Numbered from the stretch's first letter, positions 1 through 6,151 are shown. The stretch is 7,393 bases of DNA from Pseudomonadales bacterium (GCA_020442965.1 JAGRJB010000260.1:1-7393), one strand, 5' to 3'. The notes: generated from the letters alone by a model not told the origin. A program made the numbers and translations.

Positions 1-209
1 GAGAGCGGCTCGAATTCCATGCGCCCGGCAATGGCGACGGCCGCAATCCACGCGCCGTAAACGAAGAATCGCTGGACCAGGTCCGTTACGACGCGGCTGG
101 CGTTGCTGTCCGAGCGTCGATTTGCATCCGCCAGCGTGCACGTTGCTAGTCGTGACCCTAGAATGGCAGCCCTCGCCAGCTGCTGGCGCCTGGAGTGCCC
201 TGCACTCAT
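1..209 (-). CDS. Possible 5'-partial membrane protein, unrecognised, truncated by window edge
   Basis: A minus-strand frame is open from an ATG at 209 to the left edge of the window (about 69 codons). The part nearest the edge (about 1-110) uses G or C at the third codon position in roughly 80% of codons, higher than the competing frames. It reads as a hydrophobic helix flanked by charged residues (RFFVYGAWIAAVAIAGRMEF), as in an inner-membrane protein. The first 30 or so codons look less gene-like and lie over the probable promoter of the divergent CorB-type gene. No good ribosome binding site precedes ATG 209, and the only other in-frame ATG is at 20. I do not recognise the family. The start may be wrong or the frame may be spurious. 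Confidence 0.35.
   Translation of the reverse strand, partial: MSAGHSRRQQLARAAILGSRLATCTLADANRRSDSNASRVVTDLVQRFFVYGAWIAAVAIAGRMEFEPL
159..164 (+). promoter_or_regulatory. Candidate -10 element for the CorB-type gene
   Basis: TAGAAT matches the sigma-70 -10 consensus TATAAT at five of six positions and would start transcription near 171, giving a leader of about 48 bases before GTG 219. No convincing -35 box lies 16-18 bases upstream, so the call rests on the hexamer and its placement only. Confidence 0.3.
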
Positions 210-222
210 GATTTGCTTGTGA
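208..222 (+). promoter_or_regulatory. Possible 4-codon leader mini-ORF overlapping the CorB-type start
   Basis: ATG 208 opens a frame of four codons (M-I-C-L) that ends in TGA at 220-222, overlapping the GTG start at 219-221. A GGAG at 192-195 lies 12 bases before this ATG, while GTG 219 has no Shine-Dalgarno sequence of its own. Translational re-initiation is therefore possible. A motif this short could easily arise by chance. Confidence 0.2.
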
Positions 223-1514
223 ATCAGCTGTCGCTCGGATTTCTATTCGGTCTGCTGGCAACCTGCCTCGCGTTGTCGGCATTTTTCTCCGGTACCGAAA
301 CCGCCCTGATGGCCATCAATCGCTATCGATTACGCACGCTAGCCCAACAAGGCAACCGTCGCGCGGTCATCGCCGAGAGGTTACTGGCACGCCCGGACCG
401 ACTGATCGGCCTGATTCTGCTCGGTAACAACCTTGTCAACAATATCGCTGCGACGCTGGTCGCTGTGATCGTGCTCAGAATCGCCAACGATGAATGGTTA
501 GCGTTCGGCGCCGGCGTGTTGACATTCGTGATGCTCATTTTCTGCGAGGTCGGCCCGAAGACGATGGGTGCCCTGTATCCTCGCCCGGTCGCACTCATTG
601 CGGCGCCCATATACAATGTACTCGCGACGATCGCCTATCCGTTCGTGTGGGTGATCAATCGACTGACGAACGCCGCGCTGCGGCTGGTAGGCGTGAAGAC
701 CGACCAGCAAACGCAACAAACAGCGTTGACACAGGACGAATTGCGCACCGTCGTGGCAGAAGCCGGCGTCATGGTCCCGCAGCGCCACCAGGAGATGCTG
801 ATGGCGATCCTGGATCTCGAGCGCGTTACAGTCGATGACATCATGATCCCGCGCAACGAGATCGTCGCGATCGATATCAATGACGACTGGAACGAGATCC
901 TCGGCAAGCTGCGCGACACGCAGCACACGCGACTACCGGTCTATGAGGACGAGTTCGAAAACCTCCTCGGCGTGTTGCACATGAAGCGCGTAGCAAACGA
1001 ACTGGCTCGCGGCCGGCTCACGCGCGAATCGCTGCTGGAGATTGCCAAGCAACGCGGCATGCTGTTCGTACCGGAGGGCACGCCGCTCAACCAACAACTA
1101 TTGAACTTCCAACGCGACCGTCGCCGCCTGGGCTTCGTTATCGACGAGTACGGCGACATTCAGGGGCTCATCACGCTCGAAGACTTGCTCGAAGAAATTG
1201 TGGGCGAATTCACGACCGATCCCGGCGGTGCCGCGCACAAGGACGTCCATCAGGAGGCCGCAGGCGTCTTCATCGTCAACGGTGGCGCGACGATTCGGTC
1301 ACTCAATCGCGCGCTTGGTTGGGATCTCCCAACCGATGGTCCGAAGACACTCAACGGACTGCTCCTGGAGCAACTCGAAACGATTCCGGACGCGGGTACG
1401 GTGATCCAGGTGGGCTCGCATGTTTTTGAGGTACTGCAGATCGCTGAGAACGCCATTCGGACGGTGCGCATCACCTCGGCACCGGTGGCACAACTGGATA
1501 CCGAACAGGATTGA
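219..1514 (+). CDS. yfjD: CorB/YfjD-type CNNM-family membrane protein (DUF21, CBS pair, CorC_HlyC)
   Basis: Inner-membrane protein of the CNNM/CorB family, linked to Mg2+ (and Co2+) transport or homeostasis; transport by this protein is inferred from the family. Counting from GTG 219, the DUF21 membrane domain spans about residues 1-160 and carries FFSGTET (near 22-28), GNNLVN (near 69-74) and EVGPK (near 110-114). A CBS pair follows at about 200-332, including VDDIMIPRNEI and DEYGDIQGLITLEDLLEEIVG. A CorC_HlyC domain lies at about 342-420. Length is 431 residues, against about 428 for E. coli YfjD, which it resembles throughout. GTG 219 is preferred over the in-frame GTG 195 because the distance from the start to the S-G-[ST]-E-T motif then equals that in E. 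coli YfjD. It has no Shine-Dalgarno sequence. The gene is complete and monocistronic, facing a minus-strand gene downstream. Confidence 0.93.
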   Translation: MNQLSLGFLFGLLATCLALSAFFSGTETALMAINRYRLRTLAQQGNRRAVIAERLLARPDRLIGLILLGNNLVNNIAATLVAVIVLRIANDEWLAFGAGVLTFVMLIFCEVGPKTMGALYPRPVALIAAPIYNVLATIAYPFVWVINRLTNAALRLVGVKTDQQTQQTALTQDELRTVVAEAGVMVPQRHQEMLMAILDLERVTVDDIMIPRNEIVAIDINDDWNEILGKLRDTQHTRLPVYEDEFENLLGVLHMKRVANELARGRLTRESLLEIAKQRGMLFVPEGTPLNQQLLNFQRDRRRLGFVIDEYGDIQGLITLEDLLEEIVGEFTTDPGGAAHKDVHQEAAGVFIVNGGATIRSLNRALGWDLPTDGPKTLNGLLLEQLETIPDAGTVIQVGSHVFEVLQIAENAIRTVRITSAPVAQLDTEQD

Positions 1515-1553
1515 GCACACCGGTCTGTCACGCCAGTCATTCACTTGAGCGAG

Positions 1554-1570
1554 CTGCGACAGCGACGCAG
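1554..1570 (+). terminator. Weak hairpin downstream of the CorB-type gene
   Basis: CTGCG at 1554-1558 pairs with CGCAG at 1566-1570 around a 7-base loop, 40 bases after the stop at 1514. No T tract follows. It may act as a weak or Rho-assisted terminator. Confidence 0.2.
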
Positions 1571-1609
1571 TCGGACTCCTGCGGCTGCGACGATCGCGGA
1601 GAATTGGAA

Positions 1610-1629
1610 GGGCCCGCCGCAGCGGGCCC
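1610..1629 (-). terminator. Strong 8-bp GC hairpin, probable terminator of the small secreted protein gene
   Basis: GGGCCCGC (1610-1617) and GCGGGCCC (1622-1629) form a perfect 8-bp stem with a 4-base loop. It lies 28 bases beyond the minus-strand stop at 1658. Read on the minus strand, the stem is followed by TTCCAATTCT, a poor but T-containing tail; on the plus strand nothing T-rich follows. I therefore assign it to the minus strand. It could also protect both converging transcripts. Confidence 0.55.
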
Positions 1630-1657
1630 CCGATCGTCAGCTTGCAACTCGAGCTAG

Positions 1658-1984
1658 TTAGTTACGAACCTGTTGATCGTGCTTCTGCCGTGCGATCCGG
1701 CGGCTCTGTTGATTAGCCTCGCGCTGCAGGCGGACTCGCTCACGTGCGGTCACCTCGCCGTCCGATTTTGCTCGCGCCTCCATACGACGCAGATTGACCT
1801 GACCGTGCACCAGACGACGAGTTTCGGGCCGCGTCAGTTCGCCAGAGCGGACGCCCTGAACAATACGCTCCCTCTGATTGTGCTCGCGTTTATCAAGTAA
1901 AGGCGTGCCCGCCAGCGCCGGCGCTATGAACAGGATGCCGGTGGCGACCACCGCACCGACAATCAGACCTGCTTGCTTCAACAT
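1658..1984 (-). CDS. Small secreted basic protein with internal helical duplication, function unknown
   Basis: A 108-residue protein with a clear signal peptide: Lys at position 3, a hydrophobic core at about 6-22, and an Ala-Leu-Ala cleavage motif ending at A25. The mature part of about 83 residues is very rich in Arg, Gln and Glu, probably all helical. It contains two copies of one unit, at about 40-62 and 67-89. Each has a short turn (RSGELT and SDGEVT), then an acidic/basic helix ending in R-[RV]-[LR]-L. The turns resemble a minimal EF-hand or TerB-like Asp-Gly turn but lack enough acidic ligands to claim calcium binding. I recall similar small hypothetical exported proteins in GC-rich gammaproteobacteria, but no function. 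The start is well supported by AAGGAG at 1991-1996, six bases before ATG 1984. It is divergent from the dehydrogenase gene at 2127. Confidence 0.8.
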   Translation of the reverse strand: MLKQAGLIVGAVVATGILFIAPALAGTPLLDKREHNQRERIVQGVRSGELTRPETRRLVHGQVNLRRMEARAKSDGEVTARERVRLQREANQQSRRIARQKHDQQVRN

Positions 1985-1990
1985 AATGAT

Positions 1991-1996
1991 CTCCTT
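1991..1996 (-). promoter_or_regulatory. Ribosome binding site fixing the start of the small secreted protein
   Basis: On the minus strand this reads AAGGAG, followed by six bases and then ATG (1984-1982). This is near-ideal and is the strongest Shine-Dalgarno match in the window, suggesting efficient translation. Confidence 0.75.
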
Positions 1997-2126
1997 CAGT
2001 ATTAGCCATGATCGAATCGCGATCCGCTAGAGTAAGCAACGCAATGGGGCAAATGCCGTTGACACTGTTGTCCAGGATTTGCCTGCGGCATGTGACAATG
2101 TGTCCTCAGGTCTCGATGGGGGTGGC

Positions 2127-3272
2127 ATGACAGTCAAGAGACGTTACAAGGTACTCGGTACGATCGCCGCAGTTCTCCTGGTCGCCTTCCTGGCTTTGGT
2201 GCTCACGCTGGGACACAACTCAGCGTGCCCGAGTCGTTATACAGGCCCGGTCGGCGAGCGGCAGATGTCAGCCGTGATCTACCAGTGCTATGGCGGCCCG
2301 GACGTCCTGCAACTGCAGCGCACCGCCAAGCCAACGCCCACGGAAGGCCGCGTGTTGGTGAGTGTCTACGCGGCAGGCGTCAATCCGCTCGACTGGCATT
2401 TCCTGCGGGGTGAACCGACCGTCATGCGCCTGTCGTCGGGCATCGGTCGTCCGACCGACGAGCGCCTGGGGGTCGATTTCGCCGGGATCGTCGAGGCGGT
2501 CGGCAAAGATGTCACTCAAGTTCAAGTCGGTGATCGGGTATTCGGCGGTGCGGGCGGGGCGTTCGGCGAGTTCGTTTCGGCCCACGTCACGTCGCTCGCC
2601 CGCATACCTGGCAATGTCAGTTTCGCACAAGCCGCAGCGGTTCCCGTCGCAGCCGTGACTGCTTTGCAGGCTCTGCGGGATAAAGGTGAGTTGCAACCAG
2701 GTCAGAAAGTTCTGATCAACGGCGCCTCCGGCGGAGTCGGGACTTATGCCGTTCAAATCGCCAAGGCGATGGGGGCTGACGTCACGGGAGTTTGCAGCAC
2801 TCGGAACGTTGAACTCGTGCGCTCATTGGGCGCCGATCACGTTATCGACTACACACGTGAGGACTTCACGAAGGGCTCACAGCGCTATGACCTGATCATC
2901 GACAACGTGGGTAATCACTCATTGCTCGACACCCGGAAGGCGTTAGTGCCGCGCGGAATCGCCGTGACGGTTGGCGCGTCGAGCGATGGCAGATTGCTTG
3001 GGCCGCTAACCAAAATGCTTGCCGCACAAATTCTATCGCCCTTTGTCGATCAGCAGTTCCGCCCCATTCTCGCCGACATCAACGCTGCCGATCTAACAAC
3101 TCTCGCAGATCTCATGGCGGCCGGCAAGCTGCGCGCCGTGATTGATCGAACCTACGAGCTCGCTCAAACCGCCGCGGCGATCCGCTATGTCGAATCCGGG
3201 CGCGCGCGCGGCAAGGTCGTGATCCAGCTACAACCGTCCGAAGCTGCTTTGCCAACGGCAGCGCAACCATAA
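2127..3272 (+). CDS. Membrane-anchored zinc-independent medium-chain dehydrogenase (quinone oxidoreductase type)
   Basis: An NAD(P)H-dependent oxidoreductase of the medium-chain dehydrogenase/quinone oxidoreductase family; the substrate cannot be told. The catalytic core begins near residue 47 with a GroES-like domain (SAVIYQCYGGPDVLQLQ, then GVNPLDWHFLRG and GVDFAGIVEAVG). The nucleotide-binding domain follows, with NGASGGVG at 198-205 and CSTRN at 223-227, which suggests NADPH preference. It ends with the usual GKVVIQLQ near the C-terminus. The cysteine and histidine zinc ligands of alcohol dehydrogenases are not evident. Unusually, the core is preceded by a basic N-terminus (KRRYK) and a hydrophobic helix at about 9-28, which looks like a membrane anchor or uncleaved signal. 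ATG 2127 is chosen because GGGGGTGG precedes it and the protein then starts at the anchor. An in-frame TTG at 2079 would add 16 residues that look non-coding. The gene is alone on its strand here. Confidence 0.88.
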   Translation: MTVKRRYKVLGTIAAVLLVAFLALVLTLGHNSACPSRYTGPVGERQMSAVIYQCYGGPDVLQLQRTAKPTPTEGRVLVSVYAAGVNPLDWHFLRGEPTVMRLSSGIGRPTDERLGVDFAGIVEAVGKDVTQVQVGDRVFGGAGGAFGEFVSAHVTSLARIPGNVSFAQAAAVPVAAVTALQALRDKGELQPGQKVLINGASGGVGTYAVQIAKAMGADVTGVCSTRNVELVRSLGADHVIDYTREDFTKGSQRYDLIIDNVGNHSLLDTRKALVPRGIAVTVGASSDGRLLGPLTKMLAAQILSPFVDQQFRPILADINAADLTTLADLMAAGKLRAVIDRTYELAQTAAAIRYVESGRARGKVVIQLQPSEAALPTAAQP

Positions 3273-3791
3273 CAACCGGCAGCTCAGCGCGGCCGCCTGC
3301 ACCATCAATATCCCGCCCTGGGCGATACGCCAGGGCGCATGGCGACGATGATCCGCCGCGGCCAAGGCAGACACGGTAAGATCGATCTGCGCGACCGTGC
3401 GCTTGCTGCAAGCTGTGCCGGCGAGCACGCAGGTACGGCCCCAATTGCGCGTATCAGGAGCAACGCCCATGGCTCTCAATCGCAAACCGCGACGCCCAAT
3501 CACAGACGCAGACAGATCCTTCGCCGGACGCGACAGTCTGGTCTGCCTGCGCCAGGTCCGCGGGCAAGACTCGGTTGATCCGCTTCGACCACTTGCAAAG
3601 CGCATTGTTGGCGGCGAGGAATACTCTGGTCGATTGCCAGGTTGTCCGGGCCGTTCCTTGGCCCGCCGCGCGTCGACATTTCACCCGCTCGTGTTCGAAT
3701 TGCCGCTCACGCAAGCCGCTTGTGAGGTGATAGGCTCGTCGGCAGCGCATTTCACTCGGGACATGGAACCCAGCGACCTAGGCGCCGCCTG
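3273..3791. other. Gene-poor stretch between dehydrogenase and RraA-like genes
   Basis: These 519 bases hold no gene I can assign with confidence. I see a bulged hairpin at 3315-3336, an inverted repeat CACGGT (3372-3377) / ACCGTG (3394-3399) enclosing the palindrome AGATCGATCT, and a weak reading frame at 3469-3792. The dehydrogenase frame stays open for about 100 codons past its stop, and a minus-strand frame at 3228-3605 has a high GC third position, but neither translation resembles a known protein. The stretch could be a decayed gene. Confidence 0.5.
3315..3336. terminator. Strong hairpin after the dehydrogenase gene, no T tract
   Basis: GCCCTGGGCG at 3315-3324 pairs with CGCCAGGGC at 3328-3336: nine pairs with one bulged G and a 3-base ATA loop, 42 bases after the stop at 3272. 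The T-run of an intrinsic terminator is absent on both strands. It may stabilise the dehydrogenase mRNA 3' end or serve as a Rho-assisted stop. Confidence 0.35.
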
Positions 3792-3792
3792 A
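3469..3792 (+). CDS. Weak candidate 107-aa ORF upstream of and overlapping the RraA-like gene
   Basis: ATG 3469 has AGGAG at 3456-3460 with 8 bases of spacing, and the frame stays open for 107 codons to a TGA at 3790-3792. That stop overlaps the RraA-like ATG by one base (TGATG), the arrangement seen in translationally coupled genes. Against this, third-position GC is only about 63%, like non-coding sequence here, and the peptide is rich in Arg and Pro with no motif, signal peptide or membrane helix that I recognise. It may be a real hypothetical protein, a leader that delivers ribosomes to the next gene (which has no clear ribosome binding site), or chance. Confidence 0.25.
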   Translation: MALNRKPRRPITDADRSFAGRDSLVCLRQVRGQDSVDPLRPLAKRIVGGEEYSGRLPGCPGRSLARRASTFHPLVFELPLTQAACEVIGSSAAHFTRDMEPSDLGAA

Positions 3793-4271
3793 TGACCGTA
3801 TACGCGACAGCAGATCTATGTGACCAATTCGGCGAAGCGGTGCAGGTATGCCGCTCGCCACTTAGGAACTTCGGAGTCAACCGACCATTCGAGGGCCCGA
3901 TCGCGACCATCCGCTGCTTCAGGGATAATGGCCTGATCCGCGAGACACTGCGTACGGCGGGAGAGGGCCGCATATTGGTCGTAGATGCCGGCGGCGTGCT
4001 CGACTGCGCACTGGTCGGCGGCGACCTCGGCGGCAATGCGACCAGCCATGGCTGGGCTGGGATAATCGTGAACGGCGCCGTCAGGGATCTTGCCGAGCTC
4101 GCGCAACTGCCCATTGGCGTTCGAGCGCTCGGGGCCTGGCCCGGTCGCGCGACGCGTGACGGCAGCGGAGACCAAGAGATTACCGTAACATTCGGTGAAG
4201 TCACTTTCGCACCGGGCCATTGGCTGTGCGCGGATCAAGACGGACTAGTCGTCATGAAAACGAGGCCGTGA
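3792..4271 (+). CDS. RraA-family protein, probable HMG/CHA-type aldolase or oxaloacetate decarboxylase
   Basis: A 159-residue RraA-fold protein, nearly the length of E. coli RraA (161) and alignable from the first residues (T-A-D-L-C-D against T-S-E-L-C-D; NFG; CF-x-DNGL; GRILVVDAGG). Members are either regulators that inhibit RNase E (E. coli RraA) or metal-dependent class II pyruvate aldolases acting on 4-hydroxy-4-methyl-2-oxoglutarate or 4-carboxy-4-hydroxy-2-oxoadipate, often with oxaloacetate decarboxylase activity. The aldolase signature G-X20-R-D-X2-E/D is complete: G77, R98, D99, E102. E. coli RraA has Gln after that Arg, so I lean towards enzyme rather than RNase E inhibitor. A Mg2+ or Mn2+ cofactor is inferred from the family. 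ATG 3792 has a poor Shine-Dalgarno sequence but overlaps the TGA of the upstream candidate frame. No aromatic-degradation genes are nearby. Confidence 0.85.
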   Translation: MTVYATADLCDQFGEAVQVCRSPLRNFGVNRPFEGPIATIRCFRDNGLIRETLRTAGEGRILVVDAGGVLDCALVGGDLGGNATSHGWAGIIVNGAVRDLAELAQLPIGVRALGAWPGRATRDGSGDQEITVTFGEVTFAPGHWLCADQDGLVVMKTRP

Positions 4272-4380
4272 ACATGTCGCCAGGGCTACCGCGGGTTTCA
4301 TTCGAACAGCACGAGATCCTGGCCACGACAGCAATCTCTGCATCGCGCGTCCGACTAACGACTGAGCACTGACCGCCGCC

Positions 4381-4959
4381 GTGGGCAAGACGTACGAACA
4401 AATAGACACTCGACTCGCAGATTGGATTACGAAGCAGCACCTGTTCTTCGTCGCGACGTCACCGCTCAGCGCCACTGGGCACATCAATTGCTCGCCAAAA
4501 GGCGGGGACACGCTGCGCGTATTGGGTCCGCGCGAAGTCGCCTACCTCGACGGGGGCGGGTCCGGCATCGAGACCGTGGCCCACGTGCGTGAGAATGGTC
4601 GCCTGGTATTGATGTTCTGTGCGTTCGACGGTGCGCCGCGCATCGTCCGTTTGCACGGGACAGGCACCGTCATTGCGCCGGGCGAAGCAACTTTCGATGC
4701 CCTTGCGGCGCGCTTGCCAACCGCGTCCACCGTGCGCGCGATCATTCATCTCGACGTGCGGCGCGTGTCCGATTCCTGCGGCTACGGCGTGCCGTTCATG
4801 GACTTTCGTGCCAAGCGCACCGACTCACAGAACTACCTGCGCAAGAGCTCCGACACCGCGCTGCGCAAGTATCTCGTCAAGACCAACGTCAAGAGCATTG
4901 ACGCGCTACCCGGCCTGACACCCGACGAAGTCAATCGAGTGGTCATCAATCGCGGGTGA
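4381..4959 (+). CDS. Pyridoxamine 5'-phosphate oxidase-like FMN-binding protein
   Basis: A 192-residue protein of the putative PNPOx-like split-barrel family, flavin-binding and cytoplasmic (no signal peptide). Family signs run along the first 140 residues: KQHLFFVAT (18-26), INCSPKGGD (35-43), YLDGGGSGIETVAHVREN (55-72), MFCAFDGAPRIVRLHG (78-93) and SCGYGVPFMDF (132-142). The C-terminal helical tail (about 143-192) is Lys/Arg rich. These are general FMN/F420-family oxidoreductases of mostly unknown substrate, distinct from vitamin B6 PdxH. GTG 4381 is chosen because an in-frame TGA lies just upstream at 4363-4365 and homologues begin with M-G-K-x-Y. The ribosome binding site is weak. It starts 109 bases after the RraA-like stop, so co-transcription is possible but unproven, and converges on the RcnB-domain gene. 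Confidence 0.87.
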   Translation: MGKTYEQIDTRLADWITKQHLFFVATSPLSATGHINCSPKGGDTLRVLGPREVAYLDGGGSGIETVAHVRENGRLVLMFCAFDGAPRIVRLHGTGTVIAPGEATFDALAARLPTASTVRAIIHLDVRRVSDSCGYGVPFMDFRAKRTDSQNYLRKSSDTALRKYLVKTNVKSIDALPGLTPDEVNRVVINRG

Positions 4960-4968
4960 TCAGGAAAC

Positions 4969-4982
4969 TCGCATCGCTGCGA
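4969..4982. terminator. Small hairpin between convergent genes
   Basis: TCGCA (4969-4973) and TGCGA (4978-4982) form a 5-bp stem with a 4-base loop in the 25-base gap between two convergent stop codons. There is no T tract. The position fits a shared bidirectional terminator, but the stem is short. Confidence 0.25.
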
Positions 4983-4984
4983 CA

Positions 4985-5761
4985 TTACCGGTACAGATCG
5001 TAAACCGCGTCGAGAATTTCGCCGGTTTCACGATCGACTAGCAGCGCGTCATTGCCAACACGAATCCACCGCCCCCAATACGGCGGCTCATACAGGGCGT
5101 ACCGATCGTAGTCGTCGATGTAATAGCGACTCGACCAATACACCGACGGCAACCACTCGCCCGCGAGCCAGACTCGCGATCGATAGCCAGACGGCCACAG
5201 GTACACGCCGATTGCAAAGCGATTGCGCGCAAAATATCGGCCGCGATCATAGCGGTAATACTGCACGCGATAGCGATCGTACCAGCCGCGATCGTACTGC
5301 CAGTAGCGACCACGATTGTCGCGCCAGCCACTGTTACCGTGCCAGCCGTTGTTGTCACGCCAATCGCTACGATAGGAGTTCGAACCGTACCGGGTCACGT
5401 GCGGCACCCGTCGCTCGATTCGCCGATCGACGCGCGGACGCGGATCACCTGCATAGCGTAGCCGGCCAGTGTAGCTGTCGGTCGACCTATAGTCGTGACG
5501 CCACCTGTCGTCGACGCGATCACTACTTCGTCGATCGTTGCGTTGCTCGCTGCGGCGATCGGAGTCGCGCCGGCGGGCAGAATCAGCATCGCCGCGGCCA
5601 CCGCGCGCTTGGTCGCGATTGCCTCGCCCGCGCTGGTCGCGGGGCGATGAATTTTCGCCGGCCTGATGCGAACCGCGTGCCGCGCGAAAGTGGGAATCCG
5701 CCACGGCGGCTGGGCTCGCGATGACGATCGCCAATAGACTGCTGAGGATGATTCGATTCAT
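4985..5761 (-). CDS. Secreted Arg/Tyr/Trp-rich protein with C-terminal RcnB domain
   Basis: A 258-residue exported protein. The signal peptide is residues 1-21 (NRIILSSLLAIVIASPAAVA, cleavage after A21). Residues about 25-185 are low complexity. The first part (to about 90) is rich in Arg, Asp, Ser and Gly (RGRGNRDQARGGRGD and similar). The second (about 125-180) is built of Trp, Tyr, Arg, Asn and Gly, with YDRG twice and a near-repeat of GW-x-x-N. The C-terminal 65 residues match the RcnB domain: Y-x-I-D-D-Y-x-R-Y-x-L-x-x-P, then GRWIRVGNDALLVDRETGEILDAV. E. coli RcnB (112 residues) is a periplasmic factor in nickel/cobalt balance. This protein is over twice as long and has only about five histidines and no metal-ligand cluster, so a metal role is not supported. 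ATG 5761 is chosen over in-frame TTG 5773 because GGAGAG sits four bases upstream. Confidence 0.85.
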   Translation of the reverse strand: MNRIILSSLLAIVIASPAAVADSHFRAARGSHQAGENSSPRDQRGRGNRDQARGGRGDADSARRRDSDRRSEQRNDRRSSDRVDDRWRHDYRSTDSYTGRLRYAGDPRPRVDRRIERRVPHVTRYGSNSYRSDWRDNNGWHGNSGWRDNRGRYWQYDRGWYDRYRVQYYRYDRGRYFARNRFAIGVYLWPSGYRSRVWLAGEWLPSVYWSSRYYIDDYDRYALYEPPYWGRWIRVGNDALLVDRETGEILDAVYDLYR

Positions 5762-5765
5762 GGGG

Positions 5766-5771
5766 CTCTCC
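5766..5771 (-). promoter_or_regulatory. Ribosome binding site choosing ATG 5761 of the RcnB-domain gene
   Basis: Reads GGAGAG on the minus strand, with four bases (CCCC) before ATG. It overlaps the alternative TTG start codon at 5773 region, which argues against that upstream start. Confidence 0.6.
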
Positions 5772-6151
5772 AAACGGAACCTGTCCGTCGTGGCCAGTAT
5801 CCGCCCAGCCGCCTGTCTCGGACCTGAATGCCGTCAGGCTTCATGTATACGACCTAAGTCTTTGATTTGACACACTCGTCTCTCACTGCTAATCGCCATT
5901 CTGCCACTGCCTGGACCGCGACTTGCTCACTGTACCCCGATCAATTCAACCAATGCGAATCGGATCAGCTTGCGTCGCGGGTCGGCGGTGCGGATTCCAA
6001 ACGCCCTCGCCTCCCTGCAGCTGCGGGAGCTGTGAGCGTTCGACCGACGCACGCTCGCATGCTCCAGCGGCGCAAGAGTGCAATCTTCCTCTAACAACCG
6101 TTGCTGGCCCAAGAGTCAGAGTACCGAGCCGCGCGAATTACGATAACCCGC

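Noticed and set aside
498..926. Long antisense frame within the CorB-type gene
   Set aside because: It is a shadow of a well-supported gene; composition and translation are not protein-like.
2059..2064. Perfect TTGACA (-35) upstream of the dehydrogenase gene
   Set aside because: No -10-like hexamer occurs 15-19 bases downstream; the sequence there is CCTGCG-like.
2220..2235. Possible lipoprotein signal (Cys34 after the N-terminal helix of the dehydrogenase)
   Set aside because: The residues before Cys (H-N-S-A) do not fit the lipobox, which needs Leu or a similar residue at -3.
3273..3578. Dehydrogenase frame remains open about 100 codons after its TAA, suggesting read-through or a lost C-terminal domain
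   Set aside because: The dehydrogenase already ends at the normal family C-terminus (GKVVIQLQ plus a short tail), and the extension resembles nothing known.
3228..3605. Minus-strand frame of 125 codons with high GC third position
   Set aside because: It is partly antisense to the dehydrogenase end, the translation has no recognisable motif, and high third-position GC in a GC-rich genome can arise from antisense phase.
4985..5761. Nickel/cobalt homeostasis operon together with the CorB-type gene
   Set aside because: The two genes are over 3 kb apart on opposite strands with unrelated genes between, and the RcnB-domain protein lacks a metal-ligand cluster.
5867..5872. Perfect TTGACA (-35) in the 434-base intergenic region
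   Set aside because: At 17 bases spacing the hexamer is TAATCG, a poor -10, and no gene start lies close behind it.
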